Shown in pieces: positions 9,050 through 18,234 of a stretch of 64,000 bases of DNA. Source of the DNA: Paenisporosarcina quisquiliarum_A (GTDB lineage: Bacteria; Bacillota; Bacilli; Bacillales_A; Planococcaceae); NCBI RefSeq assembly GCF_043641925.1, contig NZ_JBHZRU010000013.1:1-64000 (forward strand), written 5' to 3'. The first letter of the stretch is position 1. Every line of letters starts with the position of its first letter. Under the pieces are notes generated by a model. That model had not been told where the DNA came from, searched no databases, and worked only from the letters and a program-made list of their open reading frames with translations. Position numbers and translations under genes: made by a program.

Positions 9050-10186
9050 TTAATATGTGCGAACTGGCAAGATTAATTGAAGGATCGAATCATCATGTAG
9101 CGATTTCAAAATGAATGGACGCATTGCTCCTGTGAATTGGACAACTACATCTTGTCCTTCGATCGCTTTTAAGGCATCCATCATGTATTTTGCACTGAAA
9201 GAAATTTTTAACTCTTCTCCCTCAATCGAAGCCGCTTGAATTTCTTCTTCAACTTTGCCGACTTCTGGTGAACTTGAAGAAATTTCTACCACATTTCCTT
9301 CTAGTGATGTGAAGCGAACAATATTGTTACGTTCTTCACGAGCTAACAAAGATGCACGGTCGATTGCTTGTAATAAAGCCTTTCCGTTCATCGTGACAGT
9401 CGTTTTATATTCATTAGGAATTAGACGAGACGTGTCAGGATAATTGCCTTCTAACAAACGCGAGTAAAATAATACGTCCTCCGTTTTGAATAAAACTTGC
9501 TGCTGCGTCATAACAATATGAACAGGGCTTGAAGAATCTCCAATGATTTTGCTTAACTCATTTAAACTCTTACCTGGAATCACGACACTATATTCGCCTT
9601 CAGGTAACTGTTCTAGTACAGTTTTTCGGCGAGCTAAACGGTGACTATCCGTAGCCACACAAATTAATTCGCCATTTTTCACTTCCCAGTGTACACCTGT
9701 CAAGACAGGACGGCTTTCTGAAGAAGATACGGCAAATACCGTTTCACGAACAATTGATTTTAATAAATCTGCAGGAATAATGAATTCACGGTCATCTTGA
9801 ATTTCTGGAAGCAAAGGATATTCCGAAGCTTCTAATCCAATCAAATGAAATTCTGATTTACCTGAACGAATATGCGTTTGATAAGAATCATTTACTTCGA
9901 TTTCAACATCATTAGTTGGCAATTTACGAATAATTTCGTTGAATACACGGGCTTGAAGTACAATCGATCCTTCTTCAATTACTCGTATCACTTGTTCCCC
10001 ATTTTCTTCAGTTGGGATAAATGTCTGAATCGTAATATCAGAATCACTACCAGTTAAACGTAATCCTTGTTCCGAAATCTCTAGTTTAATACCAGTCAAT
10101 ATTGGAATTGTTGTCTTCGAACTAACTGCTTTCATAACATCACTTAAACCGTTTAATAAACGTTCACGCATGATTTCAAATTTCAT
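9050..10186 (-). CDS. dnaN: DNA polymerase III beta clamp
   Basis: A 378-residue sliding clamp with the three-fold domain architecture; the ending LILPVRTY is the family C-terminus forming the peptide-binding pocket. GCGAGG RBS before ATG. It is separated from dnaA by the 167-bp DnaA-box and AT-rich spacer, as in B. subtilis. Homodimer tethers PolC/DnaE to DNA. Confidence 0.98.
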   Translation of the reverse strand: MKFEIMRERLLNGLSDVMKAVSSKTTIPILTGIKLEISEQGLRLTGSDSDITIQTFIPTEENGEQVIRVIEEGSIVLQARVFNEIIRKLPTNDVEIEVNDSYQTHIRSGKSEFHLIGLEASEYPLLPEIQDDREFIIPADLLKSIVRETVFAVSSSESRPVLTGVHWEVKNGELICVATDSHRLARRKTVLEQLPEGEYSVVIPGKSLNELSKIIGDSSSPVHIVMTQQQVLFKTEDVLFYSRLLEGNYPDTSRLIPNEYKTTVTMNGKALLQAIDRASLLAREERNNIVRFTSLEGNVVEISSSSPEVGKVEEEIQAASIEGEELKISFSAKYMMDALKAIEGQDVVVQFTGAMRPFILKSLHDDSILQLILPVRTY

Positions 10187-10353
10187 TTTTTAACCTCGCT
10201 TATATATTTATTAATGTTTTAAAAGAATAATAGATATAGTAATAGGGCCTGTGGATATGTTGATAAGCCCCTTTTTATGAATCAGGACAAGCTATCCACA
10301 TGTTGATAACGTGTGTGAAAACTAGTTCGCTTCAGTAGGAGTTATCCACAGAT
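10187..10353 (-). other. oriC unwinding region (dnaA-dnaN spacer)
   Basis: Read in the dnaA-to-dnaN direction: DnaA boxes TGTGGATAA (10342-10350), TGTGGATAG (10292-10300) and ATATCCACA (10250-10258), a short GC step GGCCC, then CTATTACTATATCTATTA (10227-10244), then a strongly AT-rich stretch to the dnaN RBS. This is the order of the B. subtilis basal unwinding system: boxes, GC-rich gap, DnaA-trios (5'-TAG/TAA triplets on the plus strand), DUE. Strand opening is expected to start here. Confidence 0.85.
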
Positions 10354-11700
10354 TTAAGACTTCCCTAAAACGCTCTTAATCTCTTTTAAGTCTTGTTGAA
10401 GCACTTGATCCTCTTTTAACATCGTCGATATTTTCTCATGAGCATGGATAACCGTTGTATGATCACGACCACCAAATTCTTCCCCTATCTTAGGTAAAGA
10501 GAATGCTGTAAGTTCACGTGATAAATACATCGCTATTTGTCGTGGGAAAGCAATAGATTTTGTCCGTTTCTTCGCTGTAAAATCTTCTAAACGCACGCTG
10601 TAATGCTCGCCGACTACTTTTTGAATATCCAAAATTGTAATTTTACGAGGTTTTGCGTTTGGCATAATATCTTTTAATGCTTCTGCTGCCAAATCTGCGT
10701 TCATATCTTTATTAACCAGTGAAGAATACGCAACTACGCGAATTAATGCCCCTTCGAGCTCGCGTATATTGGAGTCAATTGAATTGGCAATGTACATCAT
10801 GACTTCGTTTGGAATATCTAAACCGTCTGCCTTTGCTTTTTTACGCAAAATGGCAATACGTGTTTCTAAGTCAGGTGGTGTGATATCAGTGATCAGACCC
10901 CATTCAAAGCGAGATCTTAAGCGATCTTCGAGTGTAGGAATTTCTTTAGGCGGTCGGTCACTTGAAATAACAATTTGTTTGGATTCTTCATGCAACGTAT
11001 TAAATGTATGGAAGAATTCTTCTTGCGTTTGTTCTTTTCCAGCTAAAAACTGAATATCATCTATTAATAGAACGTCTACGCTTCGGTATTTATTTCGGAA
11101 ATCAACTGTTTGATTGTCTCGAATTGAATTAATGAACTCATTTGTAAATTTTTCAGATGATAAATAAACCACTTTTGCATTAGGATTATGTTCTTGCACA
11201 TAATGACCAATAGCATGCATTAGATGGGTCTTTCCTAGACCTACTCCACCATATATAAATAACGGATTATAGGCTTTTGCTGGTGCTTCAGCCACTGCTA
11301 ATGAAGCTGCATGTGCGAAGCGATTCCCAGATCCAATTACGAAAGTATCAAATGTGTATTTCGAATTCAGCATACCAGGAGAAAATTCAGGTTGCTCATC
11401 ATCCTTCATAGGAATGATTGGTGCTGGTAATGAAAAATCATCTAAACTTTGATCTTTTGGAACAACAAACTTAATAGTTAATGCTTCACCAGTCAGTTCT
11501 GTTAGGATACCAGCGATTAAATGGACGTAATGCGTATCTAACCAATCGCGTGCGAATGAATTAGGTGCAGCAATGGTTACTTCGTCCCCACGATACGTTA
11601 ACATTTTCGTCGATTTTAACCATGTTTCAAAGCTCGGCTTCGAAATTTTTTGCTCGACTTGAGCAAGGACACCTGCCCATAGTTCTTCTAAATGTTCCAA
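10354..11700 (-). CDS. dnaA: Replication initiator DnaA
   Basis: A 448-residue DnaA from the TTG at 11700, eight bases after AAAGGAG; the start MEHLEELWAGVL matches the family N-terminus. Domain I carries SKPSFETWLKSTK, the AAA+ domain has Walker A GGVGLGKTHLMH, Walker B VDVLLIDDIQFL and the helix-turn-helix domain IV has the signature GGRDHTTVIHAHEKI. An in-frame ATG 56 codons upstream (11868) keeps the frame open through the leader but its product has no family counterpart, so a 5' UTR is preferred. Flanked on both sides by DnaA boxes, implying autoregulation. Confidence 0.97.
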   Translation of the reverse strand: MEHLEELWAGVLAQVEQKISKPSFETWLKSTKMLTYRGDEVTIAAPNSFARDWLDTHYVHLIAGILTELTGEALTIKFVVPKDQSLDDFSLPAPIIPMKDDEQPEFSPGMLNSKYTFDTFVIGSGNRFAHAASLAVAEAPAKAYNPLFIYGGVGLGKTHLMHAIGHYVQEHNPNAKVVYLSSEKFTNEFINSIRDNQTVDFRNKYRSVDVLLIDDIQFLAGKEQTQEEFFHTFNTLHEESKQIVISSDRPPKEIPTLEDRLRSRFEWGLITDITPPDLETRIAILRKKAKADGLDIPNEVMMYIANSIDSNIRELEGALIRVVAYSSLVNKDMNADLAAEALKDIMPNAKPRKITILDIQKVVGEHYSVRLEDFTAKKRTKSIAFPRQIAMYLSRELTAFSLPKIGEEFGGRDHTTVIHAHEKISTMLKEDQVLQQDLKEIKSVLGKS

Positions 11701-11876
11701 CAGCGTTTCTCCTTTACTATCATTTATAAAAGGCTCTGCTAACCTTTTCAGTTGTGTTTTATCAATAAAAGACGGAATCTGCTCTCTTGCATCGGACGAA
11801 CAAGCTAACTTAGTCAGCACGTTTTTCCGTAAGAGTGTCGCTGATTCCCACCGATTAAAAACATTCATTAACAGAA

Positions 11877-12292
11877 ACTTAAAAAATAATTTATAGTCAT
11901 TTTCACATTATATAATGCATAGTCATGCACAAAACCACAAGCTGTGGATAAATGTTAATAAGAGCCTATGGATAAACTATCCACAAATTACTAACAGTTT
12001 GTGGATAACAATGAATAGTCATCTTGGTTTTGAAGAGTAAAACACAAATATCGTAACAAAATAAATGAGAAATTACAAGACTTCTTGAGGGTTATCCACA
12101 AAATGCATATTCATGCACAAGATGATTGTCCACAATGGGTGAATATGTGTGAAACCTGTAGATAAGGGTTGTGAATAGAAAAATGTTGTAATTCCACATA
12201 TGCACAAGCCTGTGTATAGATCATGTTGGAATTGTGGACAAGTATTTATCGTTATTTACAAGTAGAGGTAGAAGAGGATTTGGGAAAGGCTA
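11877..12292. other. oriC upstream DnaA-box cluster
   Basis: Non-coding, AT-rich region between dnaA and rpmH. Perfect TGTGGATAA boxes: 11943-11951 and 12000-12008; perfect TTATCCACA: 12092-12100. One-mismatch boxes: 11968-11976, 11977-11985, 12126-12134 and 12233-12241. Corresponds to the incA/incB part of the bipartite Bacillus origin. Overlapping TATAAT on both strands (11907-11916) may be the -10 of dnaA, but no good -35 was found. Confidence 0.85.
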
Positions 12293-12322
12293 TTGACAAA
12301 TAGGGTGCTGACTATATATAAT
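12293..12322 (+). promoter_or_regulatory. rpmH promoter
   Basis: TTGACA (12293-12298), 18-bp spacer, TATAAT (12317-12322); both hexamers perfect. Confidence 0.85.
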
Positions 12323-12387
12323 ATCCAAGACTGTCTATAACAAAGAGAGATAAATCGACTTTCAATTTTTCAGGAGGTGTCACATAG

Positions 12388-12522
12388 ATGAAACGCACAT
12401 ACCAACCAAATAAACGTAAACACAGTAAAGTACACGGATTCCGTGCTCGTATGAGTTCTAAGAACGGCCGTCGCGTATTAGCAGCACGTCGTCGTAAAGG
12501 AAGAAAAGTATTATCAGCTTAA
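12388..12522 (+). CDS. rpmH: Ribosomal protein L34
   Basis: A 44-residue, very basic protein beginning MKRTYQPNKRKHSKVHGF, diagnostic for bL34 of the large subunit. CAGGAGGTGT RBS. Sits as usual at the rightward edge of oriC, followed by its own terminator before rnpA. Confidence 0.98.
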   Translation: MKRTYQPNKRKHSKVHGFRARMSSKNGRRVLAARRRKGRKVLSA

Positions 12523-12524
12523 GT

Positions 12525-12553
12525 CCACTGATCCGCATCAGTGGTCTTTTTTT
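12525..12553 (+). terminator. rpmH terminator
   Basis: Arms CCACTGAT (12525-12532) and ATCAGTGG (12537-12544) followed by nine T. May be partial, letting some transcripts reach rnpA. Confidence 0.85.
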
Positions 12554-12603
12554 TCTTTTAATAGGAAAAGACTGCTGGTGTAGAAAAGTAAAACTGATTT
12601 AGC

Positions 12604-12631
12604 TTGCATTGAAATGGTGTAAGCTTATACT
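12604..12631 (+). promoter_or_regulatory. rnpA promoter
   Basis: TTGCAT (12604-12609), 16-bp spacer, TATACT (12626-12631), giving rnpA a start independent of rpmH. Confidence 0.5.
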
Positions 12632-12660
12632 TTCTTATCGTAAAAAAAAGCGAGTAGAAG

Positions 12661-12702
12661 CGCATCGTCGAGAAGGATTTTAATCTTTCTCGATAGAATG
12701 CG
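12661..12702 (+). promoter_or_regulatory. Hairpin in the rnpA leader
   Basis: CGCAT...TCGAGAA pairs with TTCTCGA...ATGCG to form a long interrupted stem just after the predicted rnpA transcription start and about 15 bases before its RBS. No T-run follows, so it is not a terminator; RNA stabilisation or translational control is possible. Confidence 0.4.
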
Positions 12703-12726
12703 TGGAGTAAAGCAGGTGAACGATTG

Positions 12727-13077
12727 ATGAACAAACATCAACGAGTAAAAAAGAATGCCGAATTTCAAAAGATCTTTAAACGCGGAAAATCCTTTGCGAA
12801 TCGTCAGTTTGTTGTCTACTGTTTTGAAAAAGAGGGACAAGAAGATTTCCGTATAGGACTATCAGTGAGTAAAAAAATCGGGAATGCAGTCACCCGTAAT
12901 CGTATTAAACGTTATATTAGGCAAGCCTTCTTGGAAATGAAGGACGAAGTAAAGCCAAATATAGACTATGTCATTATCGCCCGACATCAGGCGGCCACGA
13001 TGGATTTTCATGAATCCAAAAAAAGTTTGCAGCACGTTTTAAAAATAGCTAAAATGATTCAAAAGGTTAGAGAGTAA
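12727..13077 (+). CDS. rnpA: RNase P protein component
   Basis: A 116-residue basic protein that binds the RNase P RNA and helps 5' maturation of tRNA. The signature KKIGNAVTRNRIKRYIRQAF (~52-71) is the conserved RNR motif. ATG at 12727 is eight bases after AGGTG; a TTG immediately before is possible. Confidence 0.96.
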   Translation: MNKHQRVKKNAEFQKIFKRGKSFANRQFVVYCFEKEGQEDFRIGLSVSKKIGNAVTRNRIKRYIRQAFLEMKDEVKPNIDYVIIARHQAATMDFHESKKSLQHVLKIAKMIQKVRE

Positions 13078-13128
13078 ATTTAAAACTATATATAGAAGAA
13101 ACGGATTATTTTTTAGGGGGAAGAAACG

Positions 13129-13899
13129 TTGAATAAACGATTATTAATCGTCCTCATCCTAGTTTCTGTCACATTATTTTTAAGTGGTTGTACTGAATAT
13201 AACCAGCCGATACGTGACGATAACACAGGTTTTTGGAATGAATTTATTGTATGGCCACTAGTTTCCTTTATTACATTGTTTAAAGAATTACTTGGCACAT
13301 ATGGATTAGGTATTGTGATGGTAACCATCATTATCCGTTTAGCAATTCTGCCATTAATGATTAAACAAACGAAAAGCTCTAAAAAAATGCAAGAAGTTCA
13401 ACCAGCATTAGCTGAACTGAAGAAAAAGTACAGTTCAAAAGATGCACAAACGCAACAGAAATATCAGCAAGAAATGATGGCCATGTTCAAGGAAAACGGC
13501 GTTAATCCTGCAGCAGGATGTTTGCCTGTCTTGATTCAAATGCCGATTTTAATTGGTTTCTATCATGCCATCAGTCGAATGAACGTAACGCCAGAAATTA
13601 ATTTGGGAAGTTTTTTATGGTTCCCACTAGCTGAACCAAGCATTATTTTGGCGATTTTAGCTGGTGTAATGCAATTTATCGTACTTCGTACAGGTCCAGC
13701 AATGGATAATCCACAAATGAAGATTATGATGTATATGATGCCATTTATGATTACCGGTTTTGGTATCTTCTTACCATCTGCTTTAACACTTTACTGGGTA
13801 ATCGGAAATATCATTTCTTTCATACAAAATATGTTCATTTATAAACCGTGGGAAAAAGAAAAATTACAACCTGCGAAAATTGGAGGGACGAAAAAGTGA
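13129..13899 (+). CDS. yidC: Membrane protein insertase YidC/SpoIIIJ
   Basis: A 256-residue lipoprotein-type insertase: signal peptide with lipobox LSGC (Cys21), then about five transmembrane segments including the conserved GCLPVLIQMPILIGFY region. Of the two Bacillus paralogues this genomic position holds SpoIIIJ (YidC1), needed for SigG activation in forespores as well as general membrane insertion. TTG start with AGGGGG RBS. Overlaps jag by four bases. Confidence 0.95.
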   Translation: MNKRLLIVLILVSVTLFLSGCTEYNQPIRDDNTGFWNEFIVWPLVSFITLFKELLGTYGLGIVMVTIIIRLAILPLMIKQTKSSKKMQEVQPALAELKKKYSSKDAQTQQKYQQEMMAMFKENGVNPAAGCLPVLIQMPILIGFYHAISRMNVTPEINLGSFLWFPLAEPSIILAILAGVMQFIVLRTGPAMDNPQMKIMMYMMPFMITGFGIFLPSALTLYWVIGNIISFIQNMFIYKPWEKEKLQPAKIGGTKK

Positions 13900-14630
13900 A
13901 TCAATTAACGCAAACAGGGAACACAACGGAAGAAGCAATTACAGCAGCATTAGCAAAACTTGGTGTTACGAGAGATCAAGTTACTATTCAAGTGGTAACT
14001 AAAGGTAAAAAAGGTTTTCTTGGATTTGGTTCTAGACTTGCAGAAGTGCAAGTCACCGTAAATGAAGTTCAACCAGAAGTGATTGAAGAATCTTTTCAAG
14101 AACCGTTTGTTGAACAACCTGTTGAGCGTGAAGTGATCCACGAAGAAATCGTCCTAAAGGTAAATGATTCCACTAAATCAGATGCGATTGAAGAAACAAA
14201 GACGTATTTAACCAATATTGCGACTCAAATGAAGATTGATGATTTAGAAATCCATACAGAGCTTAACGGAAAATATGTAACGCTCCGCATGGAAAGCAAA
14301 AAAGCAGCACTTCTTATTGGAAAACGTGGTCAAACGTTAAATGCGCTGCAACAACTATCGCAATTAGTAGTGAATAAATTTTCAAACCAATTTTTACTAG
14401 TTCAGCTAGATGTTGAAAATTACCGTGAGCGTCGTCAAGAATCACTGGAACTTTTAGCAGAAAGAATGGCAGACAAAGCGATTCGTTCAGGAACAAAAGT
14501 TGAATTTGAACCGATGCCTTCGTATGAAAGAAAAGTGATTCATAATGCTTTATCAAGACGCTTAGATATTGAAACGGTGTCTATTGGTACTGAACCAAAT
14601 CGATATTTAGTGATTGAACCACTTAAGTAA
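13896..14630 (+). CDS. jag: RNA-binding protein Jag (KhpB)
   Basis: A 244-residue protein starting at the GTG (13896) that overlaps the yidC stop; GGAGGG upstream. N-terminal Jag-N domain (VTKGKKGFLGFGSRLAEVQV), acidic linker, KH domain with GKRGQTLNALQQL, and C-terminal R3H domain (RRLDIETVSIG). KhpA/KhpB pairs bind many mRNAs; the gene is coupled to yidC in nearly all Firmicutes. Confidence 0.95.
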   Translation: MNQLTQTGNTTEEAITAALAKLGVTRDQVTIQVVTKGKKGFLGFGSRLAEVQVTVNEVQPEVIEESFQEPFVEQPVEREVIHEEIVLKVNDSTKSDAIEETKTYLTNIATQMKIDDLEIHTELNGKYVTLRMESKKAALLIGKRGQTLNALQQLSQLVVNKFSNQFLLVQLDVENYRERRQESLELLAERMADKAIRSGTKVEFEPMPSYERKVIHNALSRRLDIETVSIGTEPNRYLVIEPLK

Positions 14631-14661
14631 GAATTGTAAAGACATGAATTCGTAACATTTC

Positions 14662-14700
14662 AAAACGGACCTCGACGTCATTGACGATCAGGTCCGTTTT
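14662..14700 (+). terminator. Terminator after jag
   Basis: AAAACGGACCT (14662-14672) pairs with AGGTCCGTTTT (14690-14700), with further inner pairing of GACGTCA-like sequence; ends in T4. Confidence 0.8.
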
Positions 14701-14702
14701 CT

Positions 14703-14804
14703 TGTGGATAAATCGGTCTAGTCAGCTTTCGATTTTATCAATTTTGTGCTATAGTTATACGTTAGAGAATAATGGCCGTTTTTTAGTTATCCACATGTGG
14801 ATAA
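14703..14804. promoter_or_regulatory. DnaA-box cluster before mnmE
   Basis: Three perfect 9-mer boxes: TGTGGATAA at 14703-14711, and TTATCCACA (14787-14795) directly abutting TGTGGATAA (14796-14804), forming an 18-bp palindrome. It lies 23 bp before the mnmE start codon. B. subtilis has a DnaA-box cluster at the same gene (thdF). Confidence 0.8.
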
Positions 14805-14827
14805 AATTCAATTGGAGGTGAACGATC

Positions 14828-16213
14828 ATGGAATTTGATACGATTGCAGCAATATCCACACCTCTTGGTGAGGGAGCAATAGCCATCGTCCGATTAAGTG
14901 GACCTGAAGCAATTTCCATTGCGAACCATGTCTTTCGTTCGCCGAGCGCAAAAACATTGCAGGAGCAACCGACACACACGATTCATTATGGACATATCAT
15001 GGATCCTAAATTAGATGAAGTGGTAGAAGAAGTAATGGTATCACTTATGAAGGGTCCAAAAACATTTACTCGTGAAGATGTAATCGAAATTAATTGTCAT
15101 GGTGGTTTAGTTTCAGTAAACCGCGTACTTCAATTAGTTTTACAATATGGAGCAAGATTAGCTGAACCAGGAGAATTTACGAAGCGGGCATTTTTAAATG
15201 GCCGAATTGATTTATCTCAGGCTGAAGCAGTAATGGATTTAATTCGAGCAAAAACAGATCGAGCGATGAACGTAGCGCTTGGACAAATGGATGGGAAGCT
15301 TTCGAGATTAATCGCAAGCTTAAGACAAGCTTTACTTGAAACACTTGCTCAAGTTGAAGTGAATATCGATTATCCAGAGTATGACGATGTCGAAGAAATG
15401 ACATTGCCAATGATTATAGAAAAGTCAGGTTGGGTTAAAAAAGAAATTGAATATTTATTACAAACCTCTACCCAAGGGAAGATCTTAAGAGAAGGTCTTT
15501 CAACTGTTATTGTAGGGAGACCTAATGTAGGGAAATCTTCACTATTAAATAGTTTAGTGCAAGAAAACAAAGCAATTGTTACAGATATCGCTGGTACGAC
15601 GCGTGATATTATCGAAGAATATGTAAATGTACGTGGAGTTCCATTAAAATTGGTCGATACTGCAGGAATTCGTGAAACAGAAGACATTGTAGAGCGAATA
15701 GGCGTAGAAAGGTCTAGACAAGTCCTTAAACAGGCTGATTTGATTCTTCTAGTCCTAAACCAGTCTGACGAGCTAACACCCGAAGATGAGCGTTTATTCG
15801 AAGCTATCGAAGGTATGGATGTAATCGTCGTGTTAAATAAAACTGATTTAGAGCGGAAAATGGATTTAGACCATGTGAAACAATTAGCCGGTAACAGCAA
15901 AATTGTTACAACTTCCCTGTTATCAGATGCTGGTGTGGATCAGTTAGAAGAAGCGATCGCTACGATGTTCTTTGAAGGATCCATCGAAAGCGGAGATTTA
16001 ACGTATGTATCGAATGCTCGTCATATTGCTTTATTACACCAAGCTAAAAATACGATCGAAGATGCCATTCAAGCTGCACATGATCGTGTACCAATCGATA
16101 TGATTCAAATCGATGTAACGAGAACTTGGGAAATATTAGGTGAGATTACGGGTGATACAGTAGAAGAAAGTTTGATTGACCAACTGTTTTCACAATTTTG
16201 TTTAGGAAAATAA
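14828..16213 (+). CDS. mnmE: tRNA modification GTPase MnmE
   Basis: A 461-residue G protein that with MnmG installs the cmnm5 group on wobble uridine of tRNAs. N-terminal tetrahydrofolate-binding domain, helical domain, and an inserted Ras-like G domain with G1 GRPNVGKSS (~230), G3 DTAGIRET and G4 NKTD. The C-terminal CLGK (Cys458) matches the family C-x-G-K ending. GGAGGTG RBS. Followed by mnmG 68 bp on. Confidence 0.97.
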   Translation: MEFDTIAAISTPLGEGAIAIVRLSGPEAISIANHVFRSPSAKTLQEQPTHTIHYGHIMDPKLDEVVEEVMVSLMKGPKTFTREDVIEINCHGGLVSVNRVLQLVLQYGARLAEPGEFTKRAFLNGRIDLSQAEAVMDLIRAKTDRAMNVALGQMDGKLSRLIASLRQALLETLAQVEVNIDYPEYDDVEEMTLPMIIEKSGWVKKEIEYLLQTSTQGKILREGLSTVIVGRPNVGKSSLLNSLVQENKAIVTDIAGTTRDIIEEYVNVRGVPLKLVDTAGIRETEDIVERIGVERSRQVLKQADLILLVLNQSDELTPEDERLFEAIEGMDVIVVLNKTDLERKMDLDHVKQLAGNSKIVTTSLLSDAGVDQLEEAIATMFFEGSIESGDLTYVSNARHIALLHQAKNTIEDAIQAAHDRVPIDMIQIDVTRTWEILGEITGDTVEESLIDQLFSQFCLGK

Positions 16214-16281
16214 AAGCTGCTGTGACTTTAAAGCTATAGGTCAAGCAAGCTTAATATAGAACTCGAAAGGAATGAACGAAC

Positions 16282-18171
16282 ATGCCGAATTTTGAAGCGG
16301 GCTCGTTCGATGTAATTGTAATTGGAGCAGGGCACGCAGGTGCTGAAGCAGCTTTGGCTGCAGCAGGTATGGGTGCAAAAACACTTGTTCTTACGATCAA
16401 TTTAGATATGATTGCATTTATGCCATGTAATCCATCCATCGGAGGTCCAGCAAAAGGAATAGTTGTCCGTGAAATAGATGCATTAGGCGGAGCGATGGGA
16501 AGAGTCATCGACAAAACACATATTCAAATGAGAATGTTAAATACAGGTAAAGGACCTGCTGTACGAGCATTACGTGCACAAGCAGACAAAGTGCTTTACC
16601 AAGCAGAAATGAAACGTTTAATGGAAGAACAAGATAACTTATCTATTCATCAAGCAATGGTTGAAGAACTAATCATTGAAGAGAATGAAGTTAAAGGTGT
16701 TATTACGCAAGTTGGAGCTATTTATAGAGCATCAACAGTGATTGTTACGACTGGTACATTTTTACGAGGCGAGATTATTATTGGTGATTTAAAATATTCT
16801 AGTGGTCCAAATAACCAACAACCTTCATTAAAATTAGCAGATAATCTGCGTGATTTAGGTTTTGACTTAGTTCGATTTAAAACTGGAACACCGCCTAGGG
16901 TTAACAGTAAAACAATTGATTATAGCAAAACAGAAATACAACCTGGCGACGATGTAGCAAGAGCGTTTAGTTATGAAACGACTGAGTATATCACCGATCA
17001 ATTACCATGTTGGTTAACGTATACAAATGAGCGTACACATCAAGTAATTGATGAAAACCTTCATTTATCACCTATGTATTCAGGGATGATCAAAGGAACT
17101 GGACCTCGTTATTGTCCATCTATTGAAGACAAAGTGGTTCGTTTTAATGACAAACCACGTCATCAAATTTTCTTAGAGCCTGAAGGTCGTAATACAAGAG
17201 AAGTGTATGTACAGGGTCTATCTACAAGTTTACCTGAACATGTTCAACGTAAGCTGTTAGAAAGCATTCCAGGGTTAGAGAAGGCAGAAATGATGCGTGC
17301 CGGCTACGCTATTGAATATGATGCAATGGTACCTACGCAACTATGGCCGACACTTGAAACGAAAAAAATTCGCAACCTATATACAGCTGGACAAATTAAC
17401 GGTACTTCTGGTTATGAAGAAGCAGCTGGCCAAGGCTTAATGGCAGGGATGAATGCCGCAGCTCGTTCTTTAAATAAAGAAGAGATTATTTTAAGTCGTT
17501 CAGATGCGTATATTGGGGTTTTAATAGATGATTTAGTAACGAAGGGCACGAACGAGCCATATCGATTACTAACATCAAGAGCAGAATACCGCTTACTATT
17601 ACGTCACGATAATGCTGATCTACGATTAACTGAGATCGGTCATAAAGCTGGATTGATCTCGGAAGAACGCTATAGTCGTTTTGTATCGAAGAAACAACGT
17701 ATTGAAGATGAAATTAAACGTCTTCGTCAAACAATCATCAAACCGAATGAAGAAACTCAATCTGTAGTACGCGAAAAAGGCGGTACAGAATTGAAGGATG
17801 GAATTCGAGGAAATGACTTAATGAAACGTCCAGAAATGACGTATGATGACATTGCAAAATTATCACCGTCAACAATTGAATTAACGGACGAAATGAAAGA
17901 ACAAATAGAAATTCAAGTTAAATATGAGGGTTATATTGAAAAATCTTTATTACAAGTCGATAAATTAAAAAAGATGGAAAATAAAAAAATTCCAGATCAT
18001 ATTGATTTTGATGCAATTTCTGGTTTAGCTACAGAAGCGAAACAAAAATTAAAAGAAGTTCGACCATTATCCATTGCTCAAGCTTCTCGTATTTCTGGTG
18101 TAAATCCTGCTGACATTTCCATATTACTAGTGTATATTGAACAAGGAAGAATCGCTAAAATATCCGGATAA
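16282..18171 (+). CDS. mnmG: tRNA modification FAD enzyme MnmG (GidA)
   Basis: A 629-residue FAD- and NADH-dependent partner of MnmE. The Rossmann motif GAGHAGAEAALAAA (~15-28), the GidA signature GPRYCPSIEDK and TAGQINGTSGYEEAAGQG are visible, and the C-terminal helical domain is complete. GAAAGG RBS. Normal length. Confidence 0.97.
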   Translation: MPNFEAGSFDVIVIGAGHAGAEAALAAAGMGAKTLVLTINLDMIAFMPCNPSIGGPAKGIVVREIDALGGAMGRVIDKTHIQMRMLNTGKGPAVRALRAQADKVLYQAEMKRLMEEQDNLSIHQAMVEELIIEENEVKGVITQVGAIYRASTVIVTTGTFLRGEIIIGDLKYSSGPNNQQPSLKLADNLRDLGFDLVRFKTGTPPRVNSKTIDYSKTEIQPGDDVARAFSYETTEYITDQLPCWLTYTNERTHQVIDENLHLSPMYSGMIKGTGPRYCPSIEDKVVRFNDKPRHQIFLEPEGRNTREVYVQGLSTSLPEHVQRKLLESIPGLEKAEMMRAGYAIEYDAMVPTQLWPTLETKKIRNLYTAGQINGTSGYEEAAGQGLMAGMNAAARSLNKEEIILSRSDAYIGVLIDDLVTKGTNEPYRLLTSRAEYRLLLRHDNADLRLTEIGHKAGLISEERYSRFVSKKQRIEDEIKRLRQTIIKPNEETQSVVREKGGTELKDGIRGNDLMKRPEMTYDDIAKLSPSTIELTDEMKEQIEIQVKYEGYIEKSLLQVDKLKKMENKKIPDHIDFDAISGLATEAKQKLKEVRPLSIAQASRISGVNPADISILLVYIEQGRIAKISG

Positions 18172-18177
18172 TTTTGA

Positions 18178-18210
18178 AGTGGCTATGTGCTCTAAAAGCT
18201 TATAGCCACT
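18178..18210 (+). terminator. Hairpin between mnmG and rsmG
   Basis: AGTGGCTAT (18178-18186) pairs with ATAGCCACT (18202-18210). Only a short T-run follows, so termination is probably partial or this is an mRNA-stability stem. Confidence 0.45.
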
Positions 18211-18234
18211 GTTTATATACGGAAGGGGAACATT

